The notes under the pieces were generated by a model. That model was not told the DNA's origin, made no database searches, and saw only the letters and a program-made list of their open reading frames with translations. Shown here piece after piece: positions 25,375 to 35,253 of a DNA stretch of 64,000 nt (its first letter is position 1; each line of letters starts with the position of its first letter). Source of the stretch: Vicugna pacos (taxonomy: Eukaryota; Chordata; Mammalia; Artiodactyla; Camelidae); assembly GCF_048564905.1 (NCBI RefSeq), contig NW_027328721.1, forward strand, positions 37,034,870 to 37,098,869, read 5' to 3'. The translations under genes were made by a program, and so were the position numbers.

Positions 25375-27983
25375 ACGGAATGCCTAAGCTCGTCTCCCCT
25401 GAGGGTTTTCCTAATCTCTCTGGGCCAGGGAATGCTAGGGGTGTTTGCAGGATATCCCAGTGACAGAGGCTGCCTCCCCAAGGTCAGGGAAGATATTTCT
25501 CGGACTTCCCCGAACAGGGAACTCCTGTGACTGAAGAGAGCTTCATGGAGTTGTCTCTCGAGCTCCGCCATGCACTGACAATGTTTCCGGAATCCTGAGC
25601 TTGGGGAGGTTCCAACAACGGTCGGCAGCGCGTGGGTTCTAACGGAAAGCCTAAGCTCGTCTCCCCTGAGGGTTTTCCTAATGTCTCTGTGCCAGGGAAT
25701 GCTAGGGGTGTTTGCAGGATATCCCAGTGACAGAGGCTGCCTCCCCAAGGTCAGGGAAGGTATTTCTCGGACTTCCCCGAACAGGGAACACCTGTGACTG
25801 AAGAGAGCTGCATGGAGTTTTCTCTGGTGCTCCCCCACGCACTGACAATTGTTCCGGAATCCTGAGCGTGGGGAGGTTCCACCAACGGTCGGCAGCGCGT
25901 GGGTTCTAACGGAAAGGCTAAGCTCGCCTCCCCTGAGTGTTTTCCTAATGTCTCTGTGCCAGGGAATGCTAGGGGGGTTGGCAGGATATCCCAGTGTCAG
26001 AGGCTGCCTCCCCAAGTTCAGGGAAGTTATTTCTCGGACTTCCCCGAACAGGGAACACCTCTCACTGAAGAGAGCTGCGTGGAGTTGTCTCTCGTGCTCC
26101 CCCACGCACTGACAATGGTTCCGGAACCCTGAGCGTGGGGAGGTTCCACCAACGGTCGTCAGCGCTTGGGTTCTTACGGAATGCCTAAGATCGTCTCCCC
26201 TGAGGTTTTTCCTAATGTCTCTGTGCCAGGGAATGCTAGGGGGGTTTGCAGGATATCCCAGTGACAGAGGCTGACTCCCCAAGGTCACGGAAGCTATTTC
26301 TCGGATTTCCCCGTACAGGGAACACTTGTGACTGAAGAGAGCTGCGTGGAGTTGTCTATCGAGCTCCCCCAAGCACTGAAAATATTTCCGGAATCCTGAG
26401 CGTGCTGAGGTTCCACCAACGGTCGGCAGCACGTGGGTTCTAACGGAAAGCCTAAGCTCGTCTCCCCTGAGGGTTTTCCTAATGTCTCTGTGCCAGGGAA
26501 TGCTAGGGGGGTTTGCAGGATATCCCAGTGACAGAGGCTGCCTCCCCAAGGTCAGGGAAGGTATTTCTCGGACTTCCCCGAACAGGGAACACCTGTGACT
26601 GAAGAGAGCTGCGTGGAGTTGTCTCTCGAGCTCCCCCACGCACTGACAATGTTTCCGGAATCCTGAGCGTGGGGAGGTTCCACCAACGGTCAGCAGCGCG
26701 TGGGTTCTAACGGAATACCTAAGCTCGTCTCCCCTGAGGGTTTTCCTATTTTCTCTGTGCCAGGGAATGCCTGGGGGATTTGCAGGATATCCCAGTGACA
26801 GAGGCTGCCTCCCCAAGGTCAGGGAAGGTATTTCTCGGACTTCCCCGAACAGGGAACACCTGTGACTGAAGAGAGCTGCGTGGAGTTGTCTCTCGAGCTC
26901 CCCCACGCACTCACAATGGTTCCGGAATCCTGAGCGTCGGGAGGTTCCACCAACGGTCGGCAGCATGTGGGTTCTAACGGAAAGACTAAGCTCGTCTCCC
27001 CTGAGGGTTTTCCAAATGTCTCTGTGCCAGGGAATGCTAGGGGGGTTTGCAGGATATCCCAGTGACAGAGGCTGCCTCCCCAAGGTCAGGGAATGTATTT
27101 CTCGGACTTTCCCGATCAGGGAACTCCTGTGACTGAAGAGAGCTGCGTGGAGTCGTTTCTCGAGCTCCCCCATGCACTGACAATTGTTCCGGAATCCTGA
27201 GCGTGGGGAGGTTCCACCAACGGACGGCAGCGCGTGGGTTCTAACGGAATGCCTAAGTTCGTCTCCCCTGAGGGTTTTCCTAATGTCTCTGTGCCAGGGA
27301 ATGCTAGGGGCGTTGGCAGGAAAACCCAAGTACAGAGGCTGCCTCCCCAAGGTCAGGGAAGGTATTTCTCGGACTTCCCAGAACAGGGAACATCTGTGAC
27401 TGAAGAGAGCTGCGTTGAGTGGTCTCTCGAGCTCCCCCACGCACTGAAAATGGTTCCGGAATCCTGAGCGTGGGGAGGTTCCACCAACGGACGGCAGCGC
27501 GTGGGTTCTAACGGAATGCCTAAGTTCGTCTCCCCTGAGGGTTTTCCTAATGTCTCTGTGCCAGGGAATGCTAGGGGGGTTTGCAGGATATCCCAGTGAC
27601 AGAGGCTGCCTCCCCAAGGTCAGGGAAGGTTTTTCTCGGACTTCCCCGAACAGGGAACACCTGTGACTGAAGAGAGCTGCGTGGAGTTTTCTCTCAAGCT
27701 CCCCCACGCACTGACAATTGTTCCGGAATCCTGAGCGTGGGGAGGTTCCACCAACGGTCGGCAGCGCGTGGGTTCTAACGGAAAGCCAAAGCTCGTCTCT
27801 CCTGAGGATTTTCCTAATGTCTCTGTGCCAGGGAATGCTAGGGAGGTTTTCAGGATATCCCAGTGTCAGAGGCTGCCTCCCCAAAGTCAGGGAATTTTTT
27901 TTCGGACTTCCCCGAAAAGGGAACACCTGTGAATGAAGAGAGCTGCGTGGAGTTGTCTCTCGAGCTCCCCCAAGCACGGACAA
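25167..27983 (-). other. Longest open frame (938 codons), judged a by-product of 267-bp periodicity
   Basis: The minus strand is open for 938 codons and translates as an 89-residue repeat with core text GELERQLHAALFSHRCSLF and SIPWHRDIRKTLRGDELR. I do not recognise the product. The stop at the left end is the TAG made by a seven-G class A tract. The frame is open because each B monomer is 89 codons and lacks that stop, so the length needs no selection. Monomer changes are spread through the frame without obvious codon-position bias. No promoter, splice or signal-peptide context is visible. Transcription of the satellite is possible, but coding is unlikely. Confidence 0.85.
25375..26976 (+). 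repeat. 10-monomer higher-order repeat, copy 3, six monomers only
   Basis: The first six monomers of the unit are present in order. At about 26,960 the expected seventh (GGGTTCAAACGGAAAGCC) is replaced by a different B monomer with GGCAGCATGTGGG and GGAAAGACTAAG. The same replacement monomer lies at 60,136 in super-copy 2. The unit therefore ends by an exchange between B monomers at matching phase, leaving no partial monomer. Confidence 0.88.
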
Positions 27984-29952
27984 TGGTTCCGGAATCCTGA
28001 GCGTCGGGAGGTTCCACCAACGGTCGGCAGCGCGTGGTTTCTAACGGAAAGCCTAAGCTCGTCTCCCCTGAGGGTTTTCCTAATGTCTCTGTGCCAGGGA
28101 ATGCTAGGGGCGTTTGCAGGATATCCCAGTGACAGAGGCTTCCTCCCCAAGGTCAGGGAAGATACTTCTCGGACTTCCCCGAACAGGGAACACCTGTGAC
28201 TGAAAACAGCTGCGTGGAGTTGTCTCTCGAGCTCCCCCACGCACTGACAATGTTTCCGGAATCCTGTGCGTGGGGAGGTTCCACCAACGGTCGGCAGCGC
28301 GTGGGTTCTAACGGAAAGCCTAAGCTCGTCTCCCCTGAGGGTTTTCCTAATGTCTCTGTGCCAGGGAATGCTATTGGGGTTTGCAGGATATCCCAGTGAC
28401 AGAGGCTGCCTCCCCAAGTTCAGTTAAAATACTTCTCGGACATCCCCGAACAGGGAACACCTGTGACTGAAGAGAGCTGCGTGGAGTTGTCTCTCGAGCT
28501 CCCCCACGCACTGACAATGTTTCCGGAATCATGAGCGTGGGGAGGTTCCACCAACGGTCGGCAGCACGTGGGTTCTAACGGAAAGACTAAGCTCGTCTCC
28601 CCTGAGGGTTTTCCAAATGTCTCTGTGCCAGGGAATGCTAGGGGCGTTTGCACGATATCCCAGTGTCAGAGGCTGCCTCCCTAAGGTCAGGGAAGGTACT
28701 TCTCGGACTTCGCCGAACAGGGAACACCTGTAACTGAAGAGAGCTGCGTGGAGTTGTCTCTCGAGCTCCCCCACGCATGGACAATGGTTCCGGAATCCTG
28801 AGCGTCGGGAGGTTCCACCAACGGTCGGCAGCGCGTGGGTTCTAACGGAAAGCCTAAGCTCGTCTCCCCTGAGGGTTTTCCTTATGTCTCTGTGCCAGGG
28901 AATGCCAGGGGGGTTTGCAGGATATCCCAGTGACAGAGGCTGCCTCCCCAAGGTCAGGGAAGGTACTTCTCGGACTTCCCCGAACAGGGAACACCTGTGA
29001 CTGAAGAGAGCTGCGTGGAGTTGTCTCTCGAGCTCCCCCACGCACTGACAATGGTTCCGGAATCCTGAGCGTGGGGAGGTTCCACCAAAGGTCGGCAGCG
29101 CGTGGGTTCTAACGGAAAGACTAAGCTCGTATCCCCTGAGGGTTTTCCTAATGTCTCTGTGCCAGGGAATGCTAGGGGGGTTTGCAGGATATCCCAGGGC
29201 AGAGGCTGCCTCCACAAGGTCAGGGAAGGTACTTCTCGGACTTCCCCGAACAGGGAACACCTGTGAAGGAAGAGAGCTGCGTGGATTTGTCTCTCGAGCT
29301 CCCCCACGCACTGACAATGGTTCCGGAATTCTGAGCGTGGGGAGGTTCCACCAACGGTCGGCAGCACGTGGGTTCTAACGGAAAGCCTAAGCTCGTCTCC
29401 CCTGAGGGTTTTCCAAATGTCTCTGTGCCAGGGAATGCTAGGGGCGTTTGCACGATATCCCAGTGACAGAGGCTGCCTCCCCAAGGTCAGGTAAGGTTCT
29501 TCTCGGACTTCCCCGAACAGAGAACACCTGTGACTGAAGAGAGCTGCATGGAGTTGTCTCTCGAGCTCCCCCACGCACTGACAATGTTTCCTGAATCCTG
29601 AGCGTGGGGAGGTTCCACCAACGGTCGGCAGCGCGTGGGTTCTAACGGAAAGCCTAAGCTCGTCTCCCCTGAGGGTTTTCCTAATGTCTCTGTGCCAGGG
29701 AATGCTAGGGGAGTTTGCAGGATATCCCAGTGACAGAGGCTGCATCCCCAAGGTCAGGGAAGGTATTTCTCGGACTTCCCAGAACAGGGAACACCTGTGA
29801 CTGAAGAGAGCTGCGTGGAGTTTTCTCTCAAGCTCCCCCACGCACTGACAATAGTTCCGGAATCCTGAGCGTGGGGAGGTTCCACCAACGGTCGGCAGCG
29901 CGTGGGTTCTAACGGAAAGCCAAAGCTCGTCTCCCCTGAGGGTTTTCCTAAT
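26977..29952 (+). repeat. Class B domain of super-copy 1
   Basis: About eleven B monomers, mostly 267 bp, with no exact higher-order period. Marks include GGACGGCAGCGCG (twice, near 27.2 and 27.5 kb), GCGTTGGCAGGAAAACCC, TTTGCACGATATCC, and AAGGTACTTCTCGG replacing AAGGTATTTCTCGG in several neighbours. It aligns with 60,136-63,113 at +33,160. One monomer (near 28.2-28.4 kb, with CTGAAAACAGC and CTATTGGGG) differs more from its partner than its neighbours do, which suggests gene conversion in one super-copy. Confidence 0.85.
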
Positions 29953-31150
29953 GTCTCTGTGACAGGGAATGCTAGGGGGGGTTTTCAGGAAATCCCAGTG
30001 ACAGAGGCTGCCTCCCAAAGGTCAGGGAAGGTATTTCTCGGATTTCCCCGTACAGGGAACACCTGTGACTGAAGAGAGCTGCGTGGAGTTGATTCTCTAT
30101 CTCCCACACGCACTGACAATGGTTCCGGAATCCTGAGCGTGGGGAGGTTCCACCAACGGTCGGCAGCGTGTGGGTTCTAACGGGATGCCTGAGCTCGTCT
30201 CCCCTGAGGGTTTCCCTAATGTCTCTGTGCAAGGGAATGCTAGGGGGGGTTTGCAGGAAATCCCAGTGACAGAGGCTGCCTCCCCAAGGTCAGGGAAGGT
30301 ATTTCTCGGACTTCCCCGAACAGGGAACTCCTGTGACTGAAGAGAGCTGCGTGGACTTGTCTCTCGAGCTCCCCCACTCACTGACAATGGTTCTGGAATC
30401 CTGAGCGTGGGGAGGTTCACCAACGTTCGGCAGCGCGGGGGTTCGAACGGGATGCCTGAGCTCGTCTTCCCTGAGGGTTTTCCTAATGTCTCTGTGCCAT
30501 GGAATGCTAGGGGGAGTTTGCAGGAAATCCCAGTGACAGAGGCTGCCTCCCCAAGGTCAGGGAAGGTATTTCTCGGACTTACCCGAACAGGGAACAACTG
30601 TTACTGAAGAGAGATGCGTGGACTTGTCTCTTGAGCTCCCCCACGCACTGACAATGGTTCTGGAATCCTGAGTGTGGGGAGCTTCCACCAACGGTCGGCA
30701 GCGCGTGGGTTCTAACGGGATGCCTGAGCTCGTCTCCCCTGAGGGTTTTCCTAATATCTCTGTGCCAGGGAATGCTAGGGGGGGTTTGCAGGAAATCCCA
30801 GTGACAGAGGTTGCCTCCCCAAGGTCAGGGAAGGTATTTCTCGGACTTCCCCGTACATGGAACACCTGTGACTTAAGAGAGCTGCGTTTACTTTTCTCTC
30901 GAGCTCCCCCACGCACTGACAATGTTTCCGGAATCCTGAACGTGGGGAGGCACCACCAACGGTCGGCAGCGCGTGGGTTCTAACGGGATGCCTGAGCTCG
31001 TCTCCCCTGAGGATTTTCCTAATATCTCTGTGCCAGGGAATTCTAGGGTTGGTTTGCAGGAAATCCCAGTGAGAGAGTCTGCCTCCCCAAGGTCAGGGAA
31101 GGTATTTCTCGGACTTCTCCGAACAGGGAACACCTGTGACTGAAGAGAGC
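29953..31150 (+). repeat. Class A island between B domains
   Basis: Four to five A monomers with GGGATGCCTGAG and GGAAATCCCAG interrupt class B. The left switch falls inside a monomer: the part before GTCTCTGTGACAGG has the B form GGAAAGCCAAAGCTCG, while the part after it has the seven-G run and GGAAATCCC. The right switch lies between about 31,080 (GGAAATCCCAGTGAGAG) and 31,145 (GTTTTCTCTCAAGC, a B variant also at 29.8 kb). Private marks include GAGGTTCACCAACG with GCGCGGGGGTTCGAACGG near 30.4 kb. Confidence 0.82.
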
Positions 31151-32500
31151 TGCGTGGAGTTTTCTCTCAAGCTCCCCCACGCACTGACAGTGGTTCCGGA
31201 ATCCTGAGCGTGGGGAGGTTCCACCAACGGTCGGCAGCGCGTGGGTTCTAACGGAAAGCCAAAGCTCGTCTCCCCTGAGGGTTTTCCTAATGTCTCTGTG
31301 CCAGGGAATGCTAGGGGGTTTGCAGGATATCCCAGTGACAGAGGCTGCTTCCCCAAAGTCAGGGAATGTATTTCTCGGACTTCCCCGAACAGGGAACACC
31401 TGTGACTGAAGAGAGATGCGTGGAGTTTTCTCTCGAGCTCCCCCACGCACTGACAATGGTTCCAGAATCCTGAGCGTGGGGAGGTTCCACCAACGGTCGG
31501 CAGCGCGTGGGTTCTAACGGAAAGCTTAAGCTTGTCTCCCCTGAGGGTTTTCCTAATTTCTCTGTGCCAGGGAATGCTAGGGGTGTTTGCAGGATATCCC
31601 AGTGACAGAGGCTGCCTCCCCAAGGTCAGGGAAGTTATTTCTCTGACTTCCCCGAACAGGGAACACCTGTGACTGAAGAGAGCTGCGTGGAGTTGTCTCT
31701 CGAGCTCCCCCACGCACTGACAATGGTTACGGAATCCTGAGCGTGGGGAGGTTCCACCAACGATCGGCAGCGTGTGGGTTCTAACGGAAAGCCTAAGTTC
31801 GTCTCCCCTGAGGGTTTTCCTAATGTCTCTGTGCCAGGGAATTCTAGGGGGTTTTGCATGATATCCCAGTGTCAGAGGCTGCCACCCCAAGCTCAGGGAG
31901 GGTATTTCTCGGACTTCCCCGAACAGGGAACACCTGTGGCTGAAGAGAGCTGCGTGGAGATGTCTCTCGAGCTCCCACACGCACTGACAATGGTTCCGGA
32001 ATCCTGAGAGTCGGGAGGTTCCACCAAATGTGGGCAGCGCGTGGGTTCTAACTGAATGCCTAAGCTCATCTCCCCTGAGGCTTTTCCTAATGTCTCTGTG
32101 CCAGGGAATGCTAGGGGGGTTTGCAGGATATCCCAGTGACAGAGGCTGCCTCCCCAAGGTCTGGGAAGGTATTTCTCGGACTTCCCAGAACAGGGAACAC
32201 CTGTGAATGAAGAGAGCTGCGTGGAGTTGTCTCTCGAGCTCCCCCACGTACTGACAATGTTTCCGGAGTCCTGAGCGTGGGGAGGTTTCACCGACGGTCG
32301 GCAGAGCGTGGTTTCTAACGGAAAGCCTAAGCTCGTCTCCCCTGAGGGTTTTCCAAATATCTCTGTGCCAGGGAATGCTAGGGGGGTTTGCAGGATATCC
32401 CAGTGACAGAGGCTGCCTCCCCAAAATCAGGGAAATTATTTCTCGGACTTCCCCGAACAGGGAACACCTGTGACTGAAGAGAGCTGCGTGGAGTTGTCTC
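31151..32500 (+). repeat. Class B block before super-copy 2
   Basis: About five B monomers with GGAAAGCCTAAG or GGAATGCCTAAG forms. Several are private, such as CCCCAAGCTCAGGGAGGG, CAAATGTGGGCAGCG and CTCCCCTGAGGCTTTTCC. The block ends between CCCCAAAATCAGGG (32.43 kb) and the A form GGGATGCCTGAG at 32.58 kb, where super-copy 2 starts. Its equivalent after the second A island would lie beyond the right edge. Confidence 0.8.
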
Positions 32501-32539
32501 TCGAGCTCCCCCACGCACTGACAATGGTTCCGGAATCCT

Positions 32540-33079
32540 GAGCGTGGGGAGGTTCCACCAACGGTCGGCAGCGCGTGGGTTCTAACGGGATGCCTGAGCT
32601 CGTCTCCCCTGAGGGTTTTCCTAATATCTCTGTGCCAGGGAATGCTAAGGGGGGTTTGCAGGAATTCCCAGTGTCAGAGGCTGCCTCCCCAAGGTCAGGG
32701 AAGGTATTTCTCGGACTTCCCCGAACAGGGAACACCTGTGACTGAAGAGAGCTGCGTGGAGTTGTCTCTCGAGCTCCCCCACGCACTGACAATGGTTCCG
32801 GAATCCTGAGCGTGGGGAGGTTCCACCAACGGTCGTCAGCGCGTGGGTTCTAACGGGATGCCTGAGCTCGTCTCCCCTGAGGGTTTTCCTAATCTCTCTG
32901 TGCCAGGGAATGCTAGGGGGGGTTTGCAGGATATCCCAGTGACAGAGGCTGTCTCCCCAAGGCCAGGGAAGGTATTTCTCGGACTTCCCCGAACAGGGAA
33001 CACCTGTGACTGAAGAGAGCTGCGTGGAGTTGTCTCTCGAGCTCCCCCACGCACTGACAATGCTTCCGGAATCCTGAGC
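32540..33079 (+). repeat. Start of super-copy 2, matching 2,326-2,865
   Basis: Two monomers match the left half at +30,214. They share GGTCGTCAGCGCG, CTAATCTCTCTGTGCC, GCAGGATATCCCAG in an otherwise class A monomer, and GAGGCTGTCTCCCCAAGGCC, a set found together nowhere else in the window. Left of here the neighbours differ (A at 2.3 kb, B at 32.5 kb), so this point is a true breakpoint of the large repeat and not a phase choice. Confidence 0.82.
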
Positions 33080-35253
33080 GTGGGGAGGTTCCACCAACGG
33101 TCGGCAGCGAGTGGGTTCTAACGGGATGCCTGAGCTCGACTCCCCTGAGGGTTTCCCTAAATTCTCTATGCCAGGGAATGCTAGGGGGGGTTTGCAAGAA
33201 ATCCCAGTGACAGAGGCTGCCTCCCCAAGGTCAGGGAAGGTATTTCTCGGACTTCCCCGAACAGGGAACACCTGTGACTGAAGAGAGCTGCGTGGAGTTG
33301 TCTCTCGAGCTCCCCCACGCACTGACAATGCTTCCGGAATCCTGAGCGTGGGGAGGTTCCACCAACGGTCGGCAGCGCGTGGGTTCTAACGGGATGCCTG
33401 AGCTCGTCTCCCCTGAGGGTTTTCCTAATGTCTCTGTGCCAGGGAATGTTAGGGGGGGTTTGCAGGAAATCCCAGTGACAGAGGCTGCCTCACCAAGGTC
33501 AGGGAAGGTATTTCTCGGACTTCCCCGAACAGGGAACACCTGTGACTGAAGAGAGCTGCGTGGAGTTGTCTCTCGAGCTCCCCCACGCACTGACAATGGT
33601 TCCGGAATTCTGAGCGTGGGGAGGTTCCACCAACGGTCGGCAGCGCGTGGGTTCTAACGGGATGCTTGAGCTCGTCTCCCCTGAGGGTTTTCCTAATGTC
33701 TCTGTGCCAGGGAATGCTAGGGGGGGATTGCAGGAAATCCCAGTGACAGAGGCTGCCTCCCCAAGGTCAGGGAATGTATTTCTCGGACTTCCCCGAACAG
33801 GGAACACCTGTGACTGAAGAGAGCGGCGTGGAGTTGTCTCTCGAGCTCCCCCACGCACTGACAATGGTTCCGGAATCCTGAGGGTGGGGAGGTTCCACCA
33901 ACGGTCGGCAGCGCTTGGGTTCTAACGGGATGCCTGAGCTCGTCTCCCATGAGGGTTTCCCTAATGTCTCTGTGCCAGGGAATGCTAGGGGGGGTTTGCA
34001 GTAAATCCCAGTGACAGAGGCTGCCTCCCCAAGGTCAGGGAAGGTATTTCTCGGACTTCCCCAGACAGGGAACACCTGTGACTGAAGAGAGCTGCGTGGA
34101 GTTGTCTCTCGAGCTCCCCCACGCACTGACAATGTTTCCGGAATCCTGAGCGTTTGGAGGTTCCACCAACGGTCGGCACCGCGTGGGTTCAAACGGTATG
34201 CCAGAGCTCGTCTCCCCTGAGGGTTTCCCTAATGTCTCTGTGACAGGGAATGCTAGGGGGGGTTTGCAGGAAATCCCAGTGAAAGAGGCTGCCTCCCCAA
34301 GGTCAGGGAAGGTATTTCTCGGACTTCCCCGAACAGGGAACACCTGTGACTAAAGAGAGCTGCGTGGAGTTGTCTCTCGAGCTCCCCCACGCACTGACAA
34401 TGGTTCCGGAATCCTGAGGGTGGGGAGGTTCCACCTAAGGACGGCAGCGCGTGGGTTCCAACGGGATGCCTGAGCTCGTCTCCGCTGAGGGTTTTCCTAA
34501 TATCTCTGTGCCAGGGAATGCTAGGGGGGGTTTGCAGGAAATCCCAGTGACAGACGCTGCCTCCCCAAGTCAGGGAAGGTATTTCTCGGACTTCCCCAGA
34601 CAGGGAACACCTGTGACTGAAGAGAGCTGCGTGGAGTTGTCTCTCGAGCTCCCCCACGCACTGACAATGGTTCCGGAATCCTGAGCGTGGGGAGGTTGCA
34701 CCAACGGTCGGCAGTGCGTGGGTTCTAACGGGATGCCTGAGCTCGTCTCCCCTGAGGGTTTTCCTAATGTCTCTGTTCCAGGGAAATATAGGGGGGGTTT
34801 GCAGGAAATCCCAGTGACAGAGGCTGCCTCCCCAAGGTAAGGGAAGGTATTTCTCGGACTTCCCAGAACAGGGAACCCCTGTGACTGAAGAGAGCTGCGT
34901 GGAGTTGTCTCTCGAGCTCCCCCACGCACTGACAATTGTTCCGGAATCCTGAGCGTGGGGAGGTTCCACCAACGGTCGGCAGCGCGTGGGTTCTAACGGG
35001 ATGCCTGAGCTCGTCTCCCCTGAGGGTTTCCCTAATGTCTCTGTGCCAGGGAATGCTCGGGGGGGTTTGCAGGAAATCCCAGTGACAGAGGCTGCCTCCC
35101 CAAAGTCAGGGAAGGTATTTTTCGGACTTCCCCGAACAGGGAACACCTGTGACTGAAGAGAGCTGCGTGGAGTTGTCTCTCGAGCTCCCCCACGCACTGA
35201 CAATAGTTCCGGAATTCTGAGCGTGGGAAGGTTCCACCAACGGTCGGCAGCGC

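Larger units (their letters stand above)
2326..32539 (+). repeat. Super-repeat copy 1 (~30.2 kb)
   Basis: The monomer order here recurs from about 32.54 kb to the right edge. Matching anchors include 2,617 with 32,831 (GGTCGTCAGC), the block from 2,866 with 38,966, 9,058 with 44,890, 11,310 with 50,084, 14,206 with 51,909, 19,823 with 57,793, and 26,976 with 60,136. All offset steps are whole monomers. The left edge is where matching to copy 2 begins. The right edge is where B monomers give way abruptly to the A monomers that start copy 2. Both edges are good to about one monomer. Confidence 0.8.
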
